The notes under the pieces: generated by a model
Databases searched by the model: none
Seen by the model: only the letters and a program-made list of their open reading frames with translations
What the model was told of the DNA's origin: nothing
Assembly: GCA_021399445.1 (NCBI GenBank)
Contig: JAJTUQ010000001.1
Coordinates: 8,184,001-8,248,000 of the forward strand
From: Xylogone sp. PMI_703
Taxonomy: Eukaryota > Ascomycota > Leotiomycetes
Reading direction: 5' to 3'
DNA length: 64,000 nucleotides
Shown: one piece after another, positions 21,535-33,106 of the stretch
How the letters are laid out: every line of letters starts with the position of its first letter
Numbering within the stretch: position 1 is the first letter of the stretch
Program-made: the position numbers and the translations under genes

Positions 21535-21897
21535 AGGTGACTGATTGAAAGTGAGTTACTTAATTATGAACATGGCCAGATACTGTGGTAACGGTTAGTT
21601 TAGATGAAACCTGAATAGCAGTATCGATTAACTTGATTTGATTCTGTGTCTGGTGAACTAGTTCCCTATAATATTCTACATACAATCTTGATGTAAGGAC
21701 AAAATATAGCTGTATTTCTAAAAGCAATATAACTGTAAATGCCAATTGGAGCTAAGATGCCATCAAAGTATATCGGGTTCTCCTGGAACAATACCCATGA
21801 CCTCACTGATTACTCATTATTAAACTCAACGCCTTTTCCTTTGCTCGCTTTGCTTCAGAGCGGGATATATCAAACAATCAGCATCCAATCAACCATT
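21535..21897. other. Intergenic, between convergent 3' ends
   Basis: This is the 3' flank of the Tyr/Gly peptide gene and of the HTH gene on the other strand. It is A/T-rich and I see no gene. Confidence 0.5.
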
Positions 21898-22521
21898 TCA
21901 AACTTCATAGCCAAAGCCATTCTCGAAAACCGGATTCCTCTCATCCCTAAGCGCTTCATTCACACCATAGCTCGCTGGATTGAAAGCCGGATTGGCCATC
22001 CCAAGAGGTTCATTCCTCACCACTCCGGCATCATGCCTCATTTCTAGTCCTTCATTACCCAATTGCTGCAGCACCCTCTCATCAACTTCCCCGTTTCCAA
22101 TGTCTCCGCCATTGACATCACTTAGGCGTTTTGGCCCACCTTGAAGCCCACCTTTGCCATTTGCAATTCCTCCTTCGACCTCTTCACCCTTCTTCGGGTA
22201 CTTCCTTGGTCGTCCACTCCGCGGGCCGTCAACCACATACTTCAGAAGAATCCTCCTGTCAACCTTGGGATCATACCCACGATTTATGGCATTCCTTCTT
22301 AATGAATACAGCGAGGATTTAGCTATCCCGGTTATGGCCGTTATCTCAGGCTGAGGTACGCTTGCTTCTAGCAGGGCCAGAGCTTGCACACGGGTTCCCA
22401 GGTCGTGGCGTGTTTGCCGGAGCTTGGAGGCATCGGGCACACCATTGGAGATGTCAGGTAATTGAGAATCATTCACATCTGGGGGAAGGTGAGCCTCAGG
22501 CTGGTCAATATGTTGCTCCAT
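21898..22521 (-). CDS. Tc1-like HTH protein with AT-hook-like motif
   Basis: The first ATG is at 22521, giving 207 residues with no intron; the open frame extends upstream without an ATG. Residues about 41-82 form a helix-turn-helix: LGTRVQALALLEASVPQPEI, then ITGIAKSSLYSLRRNAINRG. A YVVDGPRSGRPRK segment follows, with a minor-groove-binding GRPRK core. This order matches the first HTH and linker of fungal Tc1/mariner-type transposases. No DDE domain follows, only a Gly/Asn-rich tail with ALRDERNPVFENGFGYEV at the end. It is probably a domesticated transposase DNA-binding domain used as a nuclear regulator; the function is inferred. Confidence 0.65.
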   Translation of the reverse strand: MEQHIDQPEAHLPPDVNDSQLPDISNGVPDASKLRQTRHDLGTRVQALALLEASVPQPEITAITGIAKSSLYSLRRNAINRGYDPKVDRRILLKYVVDGPRSGRPRKYPKKGEEVEGGIANGKGGLQGGPKRLSDVNGGDIGNGEVDERVLQQLGNEGLEMRHDAGVVRNEPLGMANPAFNPASYGVNEALRDERNPVFENGFGYEV

Positions 22522-23482
22522 CGGATTGGCTGCTCGTGAGATATGGGGTTTTAGTGGGTCTCGCGCACTTGGAGTCTGATAACTTTGTGAGTCGTCCGAT
22601 AACTTTTTGTTTTGGATCAAAGAGCCACGATGTCGCGCGACACTTAAAGGACTAGTCACGTGGATAAATATTTTCAGTCACGTGATTATAATATTTCACC
22701 CTTAGCCAATCATAGACCAGGCCGCCGTTCATCCCAGTCAACTTAAACAGTGCCTCCTTCCCATTCATACGAGTCTCTGCAACTGACGTCGAAATAGTCG
22801 AACATTCTTGTCGACTAATGGCTTCTCAGGATGGTTGTTATTTCAACTATATTGCCATATTGCCTAATGATGGAGTTTATCCTTAGCTCAGCTAAGTACC
22901 GACATGTCTTGTCCACTCTGGGAACGGAGCTTCGAAGCCCGGATACAACCATGCAAGCAATCTACTTTTACCCCACAGTCTGGTGATATGGACATCGGCC
23001 AAGCGGTTTACATATGGAAAATGATTGGTTTGTGGGGTATATGTCTAAAAGAGAGACTAGAGAAGGCGTGTTTTTCGGGTGTCGTTCCGACGGTCCCTTG
23101 AACTTCGGCTCGTCTATTTCATGCAGCAATATATTTCGACTGCTATGATGACTCTTCAAGCTTCTTCAAGGACAGAGTCCAGGGGAACAATTAATCTATC
23201 ATGCATCTGCCACGAGGTAAGCTATGTTCCGAGGTTTAGAATGCTCTTATCTCTTTTTAGTAGTTCGGATGATGGATTGGTCGTCCTAATTGAGATGCCC
23301 CGGAGTCAACATTTATTTTTGTCATTCTTGATTTGCATAAAACATGGCGAAAGGCTCTTAGACTTTCTCTAGCCTAGATACTTCATATGTTCTGAAATTG
23401 GAATAGATACTCTCCGTATCTATTACTCTCTTTTGTACAGCTTCGGAACCTGTTACTTGCGTATATAGGGACTGAGATAACG
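22522..23482. other. Intergenic, divergent promoter region
   Basis: This lies between the HTH gene (-) and the mannanase gene (+). A TCACGTGA-like word occurs near 22677-22685 and a second CACGTG lies at 22657-22662, so bHLH sites are possible. A CCAAT-type word (GCCAATC) occurs near 22704. The remainder has only short frames with no features. Confidence 0.45.
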
Positions 23483-25159
23483 ATGAGGGTATTGAATCTA
23501 CCGTGCCTGCTGAGTTTAGTAGTTGCCGTTACTGCACAACAATCGGTTTGGCAGCAATGTACGTTTGACTAAGGCACTTTTCCTGTCTCTTCTTGGCTAA
23601 TGATATAGGTGGCGGCATGGGTTGGACTGGAGGAACAACCTGTGTCGCTGGAACCTATTGTTTCTATTCGAATCCGTGGTATTCTCAATGTCTGCCTGGG
23701 AACGGTAAGCAGATCATGGATATCCTTGCGCATCAGATCCTTACAATTTTCCGTTTACAGGGCCCAGCAGCTCTACAACGACCACATCCGCTGCTACAAC
23801 CAGGACTACCACGTCATTAACCACATCGACTATTAGGACTTCGACATCTACTACCCGTACAACGACTTCCTCCTCGGCTTCTAGCAGCCCATCGACCATC
23901 GGTAGTTACGCGAAAGCTTCTGGAAATGTCTTCACTATCAATGGAAAAAAGACATATTTTATGGGGACCAACACTTACGTACGCTTAGTGAATATCCTAT
24001 AGAGTTGTGATAACTAACAAATGTAGTGGATCGGTTTTCTCACTAATAATGCGGATGTGGATCTCGTTATGTCGCATTTAGCAGCTGTACGTTAGAAGCC
24101 CCAATCAGCTTTCCTCGTCAAATACTCACGCTCTAACTAGACCGGGCTTAAAGTGCTCCGAGTCTGGGGTTTCAACGATGTCACCAGCACCCCTGGTCAA
24201 GGTACAGTCTGGTATCAATCTTTTGTTCCTGGACAATCCCCGGTAATCAATACTGGCGCTAATGGGCTCCAACGGCTGGATTATGTTGTTAAATCTGCCG
24301 AAGCGCACGGCATCAGCCTCATTATCAACTTCGTAAACAACTGGACTGATTATGGTGGCATGGCCGCATACGTTAGTTATTATGGTGGAACCACTACAGG
24401 CTGGTATACATCTTCCGCTATTCAGACTCAGTACAAAAAGTATATTGAGGCCGTAGTTTCACGGTATAAGACATCTACCGCTATTTTTGCCTGGGAGCTT
24501 GCGAACGAGCCAAGGTGTCAAGGGTAAGTATTCAGCTTCAGTGAAGCTAGGAACCGTACAAGAATTGCGCTGATCTAGCTTAACAGTTGCGGTACATCTG
24601 TCATTACTAACTGGGCTGCCACTACTTCGGCATATATCAAATCACTTGATCCTAACCACATGGTTTGCATCGGAGACGAGGGCTTTGGTCTCGATGGAGG
24701 AAGTGATACTAGTTATCCTTACACTACAGATCCAGGGCTTAACTTCACCGCAAATCTTGCGATTCCAACCATTGACTTCGGTACCTTCCACTTATACCCT
24801 AGCAGCTGGGGAGAATCCGACTCATGGGCACCATCATGGATCACTGCTCACGCCAAAGCTGCAGCCCCATATGGGAAGCCGATCATTCTAGAGGAGTACG
24901 GATCGAATACTCATACTAACGAAGAATCATGGCAGGCTACAGTCCTATCTACTCAAACTGCTGGTGATATGTTTTGGCAGTATGGAGACACGATTTCAAG
25001 TGGGCAAACTGCAAATGATGGATACACAATTTATTATGGGACTTCTGAATATACTGCTGTGGTGAGTTATCTGATTAATTAGTCATAACTAGTGATGACC
25101 ACTGACACTACTATCAGGTTTCTAATCATGCTGCTGCGATGCTTGCAAAAGCAGTTTAA
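23483..25159 (+). CDS. Secreted CBM1-GH5 endo-1,4-beta-mannanase
   Basis: Seven exons: 23483-23558, 23609-23704, 23761-23978, 24027-24086, 24141-24523, 24587-25061 and 25118-25159, giving 449 residues. All junctions are frame-consistent. A signal peptide of about 18 residues is followed by a fungal cellulose-binding CBM1 ([25 protein letters not shown]) and a Thr/Ser linker. The GH5 subfamily 7-like catalytic domain starts near [19 protein letters not shown]. The acid/base Glu273 lies in WELANEPRC and the nucleophile, probably Glu381, in IILEEYG. The substrate-cleft His lies in FGTFHLYP. The enzyme would cut mannan backbones of softwood hemicellulose outside the cell, with the CBM anchoring it to cellulose. 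Confidence 0.92.
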
Positions 25160-25654
25160 CAAAGGCTCCCACCTGAACAAAAATGAAAGATTTTTTCAAT
25201 TCTCTTAACTATAAATATTTATCTTTGACAAATAATCTTGGCTGATCTATTTTTGTGCCCTGGTGTTAATCAATTCATTGTTGCAAACTCCTTTGTTTAT
25301 TCCTATTGTCGCCAAGCCTATCACAGTCCGTGACGATCCACCCTAGATATACATTCTCATAAAGAGCCATTGAATAAAACCAGTGATTGACATTACCACC
25401 TGTAAGTGAAAGGTTCTTTTCTTACACATGCACGCACCAATTCAATTTTCCGGAAATGACCCCAGGTGGCATTCATCACTTCATATTCTTGATGATCTTT
25501 CCTTGAGATTCTTTCTTACCTATCTAAAAAGTTTGCAATGTCAGTGATGACTACTTAGCCCAGCAAATCGCGCTTTTAAAATATCCAGTCCTATACTAGT
25601 TCTGTTGTTTCTCTCGTATCTACTACCTCAACTTTCCTCCAAGTTTCAGGCAAA
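25160..25654. other. Intergenic, promoter of the macro-domain gene
   Basis: No gene seen. The region is pyrimidine-rich near the right end, as in many fungal leaders (TCTCTCGTATCTACTACCTC). Confidence 0.45.
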
Positions 25655-27410
25655 ATGTCTGAATTGCTATCGAATATTACCAATTATACCTCAGGACGAC
25701 TTCTCCTCTCAAGCTTAGATGGAAAATATGAATTACGACAAGCAAACGTAATCTATTTTCCTTCTGATGCAGTTATCAATGTTTTCAACGGATATCATGG
25801 TTTTACTAGTGGCATGCTGGAGAAATTCCTTAGGACAAATCCTCCTCTATGGACATATATGATCGATCATTATGAAGAAGGCGTTGAAGTAGGGTCTGGT
25901 CTTGTATCTCTACCCTTCAACTTCTCTACTCTTCAGCATACTATACTTACTGCCACACCTGAATGCTATGAGGTTCCACCATCGATTTGGGAGGAGGCAT
26001 TAGCAAAATGCTACCAGCGCTGCCTGAGAGCAGCTATGAAGATTGGAGCGAGGTCCATTGTTATCCCTTGTATCAGTACGAGCAAATCAAGCGAAAAGTT
26101 ATCGAGCTTTGCTGGCCTTGTTGCTGAGATTGCGCTTGCAGCCGTATGTGACTTCTTGGAGAACCAGTCTGGCATTGAGAGAGTTGTATTTCTTTTGGAG
26201 CCCGATCTCGGATACCAGGATACTTTTGAGTTTATTACACAGTGGAGGTAAGCTTCCTGTTACTTTCCTGCTCGGTATGATATAGTACTAATCTAGAACC
26301 AGTAAATTTTTTGGGCTGCCACTAAGTTTGGATTATGATCTTTTTGGGCGTTACTTCCGAGAGGAATCACGGTCCCGATCTTCATCAATCACCCCGATTT
26401 CCAGCGACTCTCTACAAGGAGCGATCCCTCACATACCGTCTCTACCGGAAATTTCGCCAGAAAGAGATGAGGTTGATGTCTTGCCACCAATGAAGAAAGG
26501 TAGACTGGACCAATATAGAATCAACAAAAGCAAAATAAAGACACTATTTCCATCGGAAAATACTGAGAATTTGATATGTTTTCACACTCAGGGGTCTTCA
26601 TTTCCCGGGCCTAGACATAATGGGAATCGAAATCAAGCTCAGAACCAGAATACCGCACAAAACCCAGGAGATGGCAACCAGACTCCTGGAACGGTAAGAA
26701 ATATTATTCGGACAGGTAATGGAAGCAGTACCCCTACAGCAAATATACGAACTCCGTTACCTGGCTCGCAACAAGGTGGTAACAGCTTTGCGTTTACGCC
26801 GGCTGGTATACGCCTGGGTATCGGCGCAGGTCCTACTCCACCGCATATACCAGGAGGAACTCCCACATACGGAACCCCTCCACCGAATCTATTTACACCC
26901 GCTCCACCGCATACTTCTGGAAGCAGCCCTGGATTCAGTCCCTCCTTTATAGGCCCAGTCAGCTCTAGCAACACCCCAGGCACACTTCACGGCATCAATT
27001 CGACTCCTAATACTCCCACTCCTCGGGTCCAAACTACCGGTGGCACCGCAGTGCCGAATCCTGGTGGAGATGGTTCAGGCCAAACCCAGGGAGGCAGCGC
27101 CAATGTAAACCAAGGTAATCCGAACACGGGAAATGGTAATGGTGCAGGCAGCGGCAATGCTACAAACGCTGGAAGAGGTAGAGGCGGAGGTAGAGGGAGA
27201 GGACGAGGAAGGGGGCGAGGAAGAGGTAGGGGAGGCGGTAGAGGAGGTGTTAGAGGAGGAGGTACAACCGGAGGTGGAGCTGGAGGTACGGGAGGCCCGA
27301 CAAGGAGGCGTTGTCAGAGAGAACTGGCTAACCTCACAACCACGTTGAAGAATGCGGCGCCACGAGGGGCGAAGAGAGACAGGCGGCCACCTGATAGATA
27401 TTCACCTTAA
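25655..27410 (+). CDS. Macro-domain-like protein with FG/Pro-rich linker and RGG-rich tail
   Basis: Two exons, 25655-26247 and 26303-27410 (GTAAGC...AACCAG, split codon AGT), giving 566 residues. Residues about 30-195 look like an Appr-1''-p processing (macro) fold: DAVINVFNGYHGFTSGMLEK, TILTATPECYEVPPSIWEEA, then IGARSIVIPCISTS and a final VVFLLEP strand. The ligand loops are altered: the NAAN and GGVF-like signatures are absent, so ADP-ribose binding is uncertain. A Pro/Gly/Thr/Asn-rich disordered segment follows, then an RGG/GRG block (about residues 490-530) and a basic end (RRPPDRYSP). RGG tails bind RNA and drive condensates. The combined architecture suggests a nuclear or RNP-associated ADP-ribose-related factor. 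Function is inference. Confidence 0.75.
27170..27300 (+). repeat. GGA/GGC-rich purine tract encoding RGG repeats
   Basis: About 130 bp of purine-rich sequence made of short GGAAGAGG and GGGCGAGG-like units encodes the Arg-Gly tail of the macro-domain protein. It is strand-asymmetric and likely prone to length change. Confidence 0.75.
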
Positions 27411-28001
27411 GTGAGAGATTATCATGTTAGAACTTGTTTAATGATTGGAATTCATGTTAGTCAGGGTGTCAAAAGGAGTTTCGATTTTGAAATTTAGTCA
27501 TCATCATCTTGAAATACAGCGGTTATTCAATTCACTTTCATTCAAATATAAATGAATCCTATTTCTTTCATCTTTCAAACTTCGTATTTATCACCACTTC
27601 TGGCAATCTCTCGTTTTTAAACTGATACTCCTGATATCGAAATAACAAATATCACAGATAAATAGGTTTCAACTTAGATTGGCCGATATTGGCAAAAACT
27701 GTTTTGTTCATTCTCATCGAGGATGTAATTGTATGTTCTCTTTTTTTATAGCTAATTATTAGGTCTCGAATCAATGATACAACGTCTATCCGCTATATGC
27801 ATTATATATAACCTGATAACTTGTGTAGTAGACACTTCAGCAAGGGGCAGTGCGTATGGCTAACCCAACACAATCTTGCCATTCAACATGAGTATATAAT
27901 ATCAAGAAACCAGGGAAACACTCCAAACCTTACTAAACCCTACCAAACCCTTTCACTACCTTGCGCTTGCCATATTTTCACATTTTAAGTTCATAATCCC
28001 C
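27411..28001. other. Intergenic, between convergent 3' ends
   Basis: A/T-rich and gene-free. It holds the 3' flanks of the macro-domain gene (+) and the aldolase gene (-). Confidence 0.5.
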
Positions 28002-28958
28002 TCATAAGCTGTTCTCAATCTTCATAGCCTCAGCAATGCCGTCCTTGATAAAAGTTGTTCGTACTTCGTCCAACCTTTTTAGCGGTGCTCGGGGGTATCC
28101 GCCATAACCGTAATAACTCTGGATGGCTGATTTCGTTCCGGCAATGGCTGATTTAGTCAACACCCAGTCGCATTTGCTGAGAATCTTTTGTAGTGCGAAT
28201 GACTCCTGAATCTTGCCTTCGACATAGAGGTTCCACACTTTGACACATAGCTTTGGCATCACATTTGCACCGCCAGCAATGATACCAGATCCGCCAGATA
28301 TAAGTGTCTGGGCGGTAAAATCACACATACCGCCGAAAGCCATGTATCCTGAACCTTCTTGGAACGGTGTCTTTGCATTGGTGGCAAGAGCAACTCGGGT
28401 CAATTTTCCGGTATTACCACATGTGAATTTCGTCCCGACAATATTTGGGTGCTGTGCAATGCGAATCAGGAGGTCGGAGTCCATGTCAATTCCTGAGACC
28501 GCGCCTGGATAGTTGTAGAGTACAATTGGCAGTGGTGAGCCATCTGCCACGGCAATAAAATAGTTATAGACAGCTTCCTCGTCCATCTGCGCACGGAAGT
28601 AACTGGGTGGAAGAATCAAGACATATTCTCCACCTGCAGCCTCGGATTCTTTGCACAGTTTGATGGTCTCTCGGACGGATCCTTGGGTAGCACCAACTAT
28701 GATAGGGACCTTGTCGAAGCCAGCTTCATCAAGAGCTTCACGGGTGGCCTTTGTAACGGCACTCTTCTCTTCATTGGAAAGATGTACCGCTTCACCGTTT
28801 GAACCCATCGTGACAAGCCCCACTAGGCCGGCCTGGGCAAGACGCACTGCATGTTTCTTGATAGTTGGAATATCGAGATCATCGGTTGCGGGGTCGAAGA
28901 ATGTCATAGTTGGGGCGTAAATCCCAGGAAGAAGGGGACGGCGAGAGCTTCCGGTCAT
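28002..28958 (-). CDS. DapA-family aldolase/synthase (2-keto-3-deoxy acid aldolase type)
   Basis: An intronless frame of 318 residues from the ATG at 28958. The alternative upstream extension has no ATG. It is a complete (beta/alpha)8 class I aldolase of the dihydrodipicolinate-synthase family: TMGSNGEAVHL (GTTGE-like carboxylate site, residues 50-60), YNYPG with Tyr148, and the Schiff-base Lys177 in VGTKFTCGN. Ascomycetes make lysine by the aminoadipate route, so true DapA activity is unlikely. Relatives include L-threo-3-deoxy-hexulosonate aldolase of the D-galacturonate pathway (Lga1/GaaC) and 4-hydroxy-2-oxoglutarate aldolase. The GIYAPTMTFFDP opening is Lga1-like. The substrate is not decided. 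A Gfo/Idh oxidoreductase gene lies about 1.7 kb away, divergent. Confidence 0.85.
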   Translation of the reverse strand: MTGSSRRPLLPGIYAPTMTFFDPATDDLDIPTIKKHAVRLAQAGLVGLVTMGSNGEAVHLSNEEKSAVTKATREALDEAGFDKVPIIVGATQGSVRETIKLCKESEAAGGEYVLILPPSYFRAQMDEEAVYNYFIAVADGSPLPIVLYNYPGAVSGIDMDSDLLIRIAQHPNIVGTKFTCGNTGKLTRVALATNAKTPFQEGSGYMAFGGMCDFTAQTLISGGSGIIAGGANVMPKLCVKVWNLYVEGKIQESFALQKILSKCDWVLTKSAIAGTKSAIQSYYGYGGYPRAPLKRLDEVRTTFIKDGIAEAMKIENSL

Positions 28959-30633
28959 TGTGAGTGATTTATATGTTAAGATGAAGCAAAGATGTAATCT
29001 ATGAAAAAGAGTCAAAAGAATATACTTCTTGTCTGTACTAGACTTAGCCCAGACGTGAAGTATTAGAAAATGAGGAAGAGGCAGCTTTTTAAGTGCGAAA
29101 GAATGCAAGGAAGAGAAAAATGGGGAAGGAGAGAGAGACAGAGAGGAAGTTTAAAAAGAAGACGGTCAACCTCCGAGGACGGATCAACCCGTGGTATTAT
29201 CTCGCACACACCAGGAAGCTATGTATAAGAGGATTGCTTGTTGTGGTCTGTGGAGAATCTGCCGCAGGCCATATTTGTCCAAGTCTCAGTGAGCTATGGT
29301 GGGGGAGTTTGATCTGATGTAGAGCATCATTGTGCCGAGACCGCGCCTTTTCTCCTTAACGCCACTTATGAGCCCCTAGTAGACCTAAGTACTGGTCAGC
29401 GGACAAGCGACCGGGCGAAGTTCGCGCTGTGTATGCCCCAAAGTTGACGATGATGGTCGAGGCTTGATTGTGGGGTGTATCTAGTCCTACGTTAAGCAGC
29501 TTCAACACACCATAGCGGAGGAATCAGCGGAAGAACGCGCCCAGAACGTTTCTAGACCTTTTAGAGCATTCTTCTCTGCATACCCAGCCAGCACTGATCT
29601 CGAGGTAGCATATTTGCAGCAAAAAATCTTCATCCAGTGGAAATGCTGCGAGGAAAGTCGGTGCTCTACATGAGCGGCCCAAGATGATGAATGTGGTTGC
29701 TAGGTGGGCTTCTGGGACTGTTTCTCGGGCATGGAGTGAATGCCGATTTAACCCTCTTGATCGTAGCCCCGGGAAAGATTCTCGGGGCAGTTTTTCCACC
29801 ACTAAATGCCAAATTCTGGCGTGGGGTGTCTGGATCGGCCTGACCATGCGTTGATGGCGGGCAGAAAGCAGAGGTCAGGATTGGCACTGGGCTTTTCAGG
29901 CTATTAACTGACACGCCTGGCTGTTGTCGCTAGGGTCCAGGAGTGCTGGGTATGCTGGGTAATGCGGGGCGCTGCTGCCAGGTTGTTGAGTAGGTACCAG
30001 TACCATGCAAGCAGCCTCGTGCCATAGTTCCAGGAACAGCATACTGCTGCTGGGGCACAAGAGGATAGTAGGAATGGTACAACAGGCAAAATTGATGCCG
30101 TGGATCTTGATGGAGATGTATTGTTTATCTTCTGTAGAATAATTGAAAGAAAAGAGAGGACGACGTCAAGGTAACTGTGCGCCAGACTGGTGTCTGTGCT
30201 GCACCGTAGCGGGGTACCCCGCCTTCAGGTACAGCTGTGTACTCTGCTCTTGTACAATTCTAAACACTCTTCAAAAGTATTACATATCTTGATATACATA
30301 AAAAGCTATGAATAAATTCAATTTCCAGAATGCGCCAAATGACAATGCCAAGTACGGCTGAGCGTCGATATCCGTCTGTTTCTCCTGGTTCGCTCCTGCA
30401 TCTGGCGCCGGATTAACTCTGTAGGTGTGCCGCTGCCCCTCCAAATATTCTCCGTCAGTCGCCGCAACACCATCAACACACCCCTCGACGGTGCATCCAC
30501 ACACTTCATCATGTTACTTCGAAATTTTCCAGAGCAGTCCTTGTTATATTTTCCTCCTGATTCCGGTTGAACTCTATCTACCTTCGACAAAAATTATTGT
30601 ATATTTTCAAAAATCATAGTATACTGATCACAA
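28959..30633. other. Intergenic, divergent promoter region
   Basis: Between the divergent aldolase (-) and oxidoreductase (+) genes. Several short frames overlap on both strands without coding features. CAATACCC/CAGTACC-type words and a GGGGTACCCCG palindrome near 30210-30222 stand out. Confidence 0.4.
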
Positions 30634-32020
30634 TGACTTCATTACGGTCTGGGGGCAAGGTCGGCCCATTGAACGTCCTCATGGTATGTGACCTCCGAAT
30701 TGCGAGGTTATATGAGATGTATTAACCATCCCCAAGGTCGGTACTGGTGAATATACCACGGGCTTTGTAGGAGGAGGCCAATCTGGATCGGATAAGAAAG
30801 TTGGTGTCGTTGGACTCACACTGTTCGACCTCCGGCGTCGAGGTAAAGTAGGGAAGTTGAGCATGGTTGGAACCTCGGGGCAGAAATTCCCAGCAATCCG
30901 TAAGCAATCCTAGTTCCGAGAAATAGAGAGCCATTTCTCATACACGTATTTACTAGGCGAACACCTTCAAAAGAACATATCCCAAGTCTACAACAACCTC
31001 GACGTTTCCTTTGACTCCTACCCTGCCAACGATGTGCGAGACCCAGAAGCATACAAGTCTGCAATCGATGCGCTTTCCCCAGGCGACGCCATCACCATCT
31101 TTACACCCGATACGACCCACTATCCAATCGCACTTTACGCCATTGAACGCAAGATCCACGTCCTGCTGACCAAGCCCGCCGTTAAGACGGTTGAGCACCA
31201 TCAAAAGCTCCTAGCAGCCGCAAAGGAGCACGGAGTCTTCGTCTTCGTCGAGCACCATAAGCGGTTCGATCCCGCATACGCCGACGCGCGATTCAAAGCA
31301 AAGGGCCTGGGCGATTTCAACTACTTCTACAGCTACATGAGCCAGCCTAAGTTCCAGCTGGAAACATTCAAAGCTTGGGCCGGCATTGATTCCGATATTT
31401 CTTATTATTTGAATAGCCACCATGTTGATATTTGCGAAAGCATGGTCTCCCAGTTGGGATATACTCCTGTTAAAGTTAGTGCATCTGCATCCAAGGGCAC
31501 GGCTGTGGACCTGGGATGCGATCCACAGACTGAGGATACGATCTCGCTGCTCGTGCACTGGGTCAAGAAGTCTGATCCGAGCAAACATGCTACAGGAGTA
31601 TACACGGCATCCTGGACAGCACCACAGAGGGCTGGTGTGCACTCCAATCAGTACTTCCATTACATGGGCTCGCAAGGAGAGCTCCGGATTGACCAGGCCA
31701 AGCGCGGATACGATGTTGCAGACGATAAAGTCGGACAGCTGGTGTGGTATAATCCATTCTACATGCGGTACGCACCAGATGAGGAAGGCAATTTTGCAGG
31801 ACAAACTGGATACGGATATATCAGTTTCGAGAAGTTCGTGGATGCGGTTCAGGCGCTTAAGGAAGGGAGAGCGACTCTAGAGGAGCTGGACGCCAGGGGG
31901 TTACCTACATTGAGAAATACAGTTGCCACAACGGCAATCTTGGAAGCCGGAAGGAGGAGTATTGATGAGAACCGGGAAATTGGAATTAAGGAAGAAAATG
32001 GGGTATGGTCTTTGGTTTAA
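30634..32020 (+). CDS. Gfo/Idh/MocA-family NAD(P)-dependent oxidoreductase
   Basis: Three exons: 30634-30684, 30737-30899 and 30957-32020, giving 425 residues. The introns have GTATGT and GTAAGC donors and CAAG/CTAG acceptors, with frame kept. The Rossmann start is [18 protein letters not shown]. The cofactor-contacting segment is [18 protein letters not shown], where TKP replaces the usual EKP, and VEHHKRFDP follows. The second half is the alpha/beta Gfo fold with [10 protein letters not shown] (active-site His pair). The family oxidises or reduces sugars and sugar acids. The exact substrate is unknown, but a link to the divergent aldolase gene in sugar-acid catabolism is possible. Confidence 0.88.
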
Positions 32021-32311
32021 ATCGCGGACCTAGTATCAGATATCCTTTATTAGTGTCCCAATGGAGGTGCTCTCCAGGAATTAGTCTCTGCGTATACTCC
32101 TTCAATCACGGAGCCCATGTAAAGCCAGAAAAGCTATTGATTAACTAGCAATTTTAATCGTAAAGGCATAATTAACTTCAAAGTTCCCATGCTGGTTATC
32201 GCGTTGGAGGTATCAATAGGGGTATTAGAAGCCTAACCAGCAAAGCAAAAAGTTCAAATCTGGACCAAAGCAACGGACTTATGGTCCCACACACTGCTAA
32301 CCCACCCCCCA

Positions 32312-33106
32312 TTACAACTCAGACTTAGGAGCCTCTCCCTCTGCAGCCGGAGCCGGAGCTGGGGCTGGAGCTGGAGCTGGGGCCGCAGCCTCGGTCGTTG
32401 TAGCAGCTGGCACAGCAGCAGTAGCACCTCCAGGCGCTGGCTTCTTCAATTCAGCCAAAACATGAGGCTCCAAGCTCTTGGGCGTAGTGGTACTAGCAAA
32501 CCGGCCCTTGACCTTACCATCACGACCGATCAAGAACTTCTCAAAGTTCCACTTAATGCGCTTCAATCCCAGCAAGCCAGGCTGCTCATGCTTCAGCCAC
32601 TCGTACAGCGGGTTCGCGTTGTCGCCATTGACCTCGGTCTTGCCCATGATGGTGAAGCTCACGCCGTAGTTGACCTGGCAGAAGTTCTGGATGTCATCGT
32701 TGGTGCCGGGTTCCTGGTGGCCGAATTGGTTGCAGGGGAAGCCGATAATCTCGAAGTCTGGGTTGGTGGCGCGGACGGATTTGTAGAGCTCTTCTAGGCC
32801 CTTGTATTGTGGGGTGAAGCCGCATTTGGAGGCGGTGTTGACGACGAGGACGACTTTGCCTTTGTATTTGTCTAGGGGGACGGGTTCGCCTTTTTCTGTG
32901 TGGGTGAGGAGTGTGTTAGCTTATTTCTCTGGTTTCAAAGTATCTCTTGGTTCTTTTGCTTGATGGTTTGCGAAAAGAAAAGGTCTGGTGGGGCCGTGTA
33001 ATACAGATCAGGAAGTGGATACAAGCAGCCGCAGGAATGAACGCATGTGAAGGAGCAACGTACTGTCCAGTGGCTTGAAATCGTAAAAGGTAGTAGCTTT
33101 CGACAT
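32312..33106 (-). CDS. Glutathione-peroxidase-like thiol peroxidase with Ala/Pro tail
   Basis: Two exons, 33064-33106 and 32312-32895, giving 208 residues. The intron 32896-33063 keeps frame through a split AAA codon. The fold signatures are complete: NTASKCGFTPQY with peroxidatic Cys39, IGFPCNQFGHQEPGT with Gln75, and IKWNFEKFLI. Cys87 in IQNFCQ is placed as the resolving Cys of atypical 2-Cys, thioredoxin-dependent enzymes such as yeast Gpx3/Orp1 and A. nidulans-type Gpx. It would reduce peroxides and possibly relay oxidation to a transcription factor. Oddly, the usual end near LAELKK is extended by about 50 residues of Ala/Pro-rich sequence (PAPAPAPAPAPAAEGE) ending SEL, which is not part of the family fold. 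Confidence 0.92.

Noticed and set aside
31258..31272. GGTTCGATCC, tRNA B-box-like word
   Set aside because: Lies inside the Gfo/Idh coding exon with no A box or cloverleaf.
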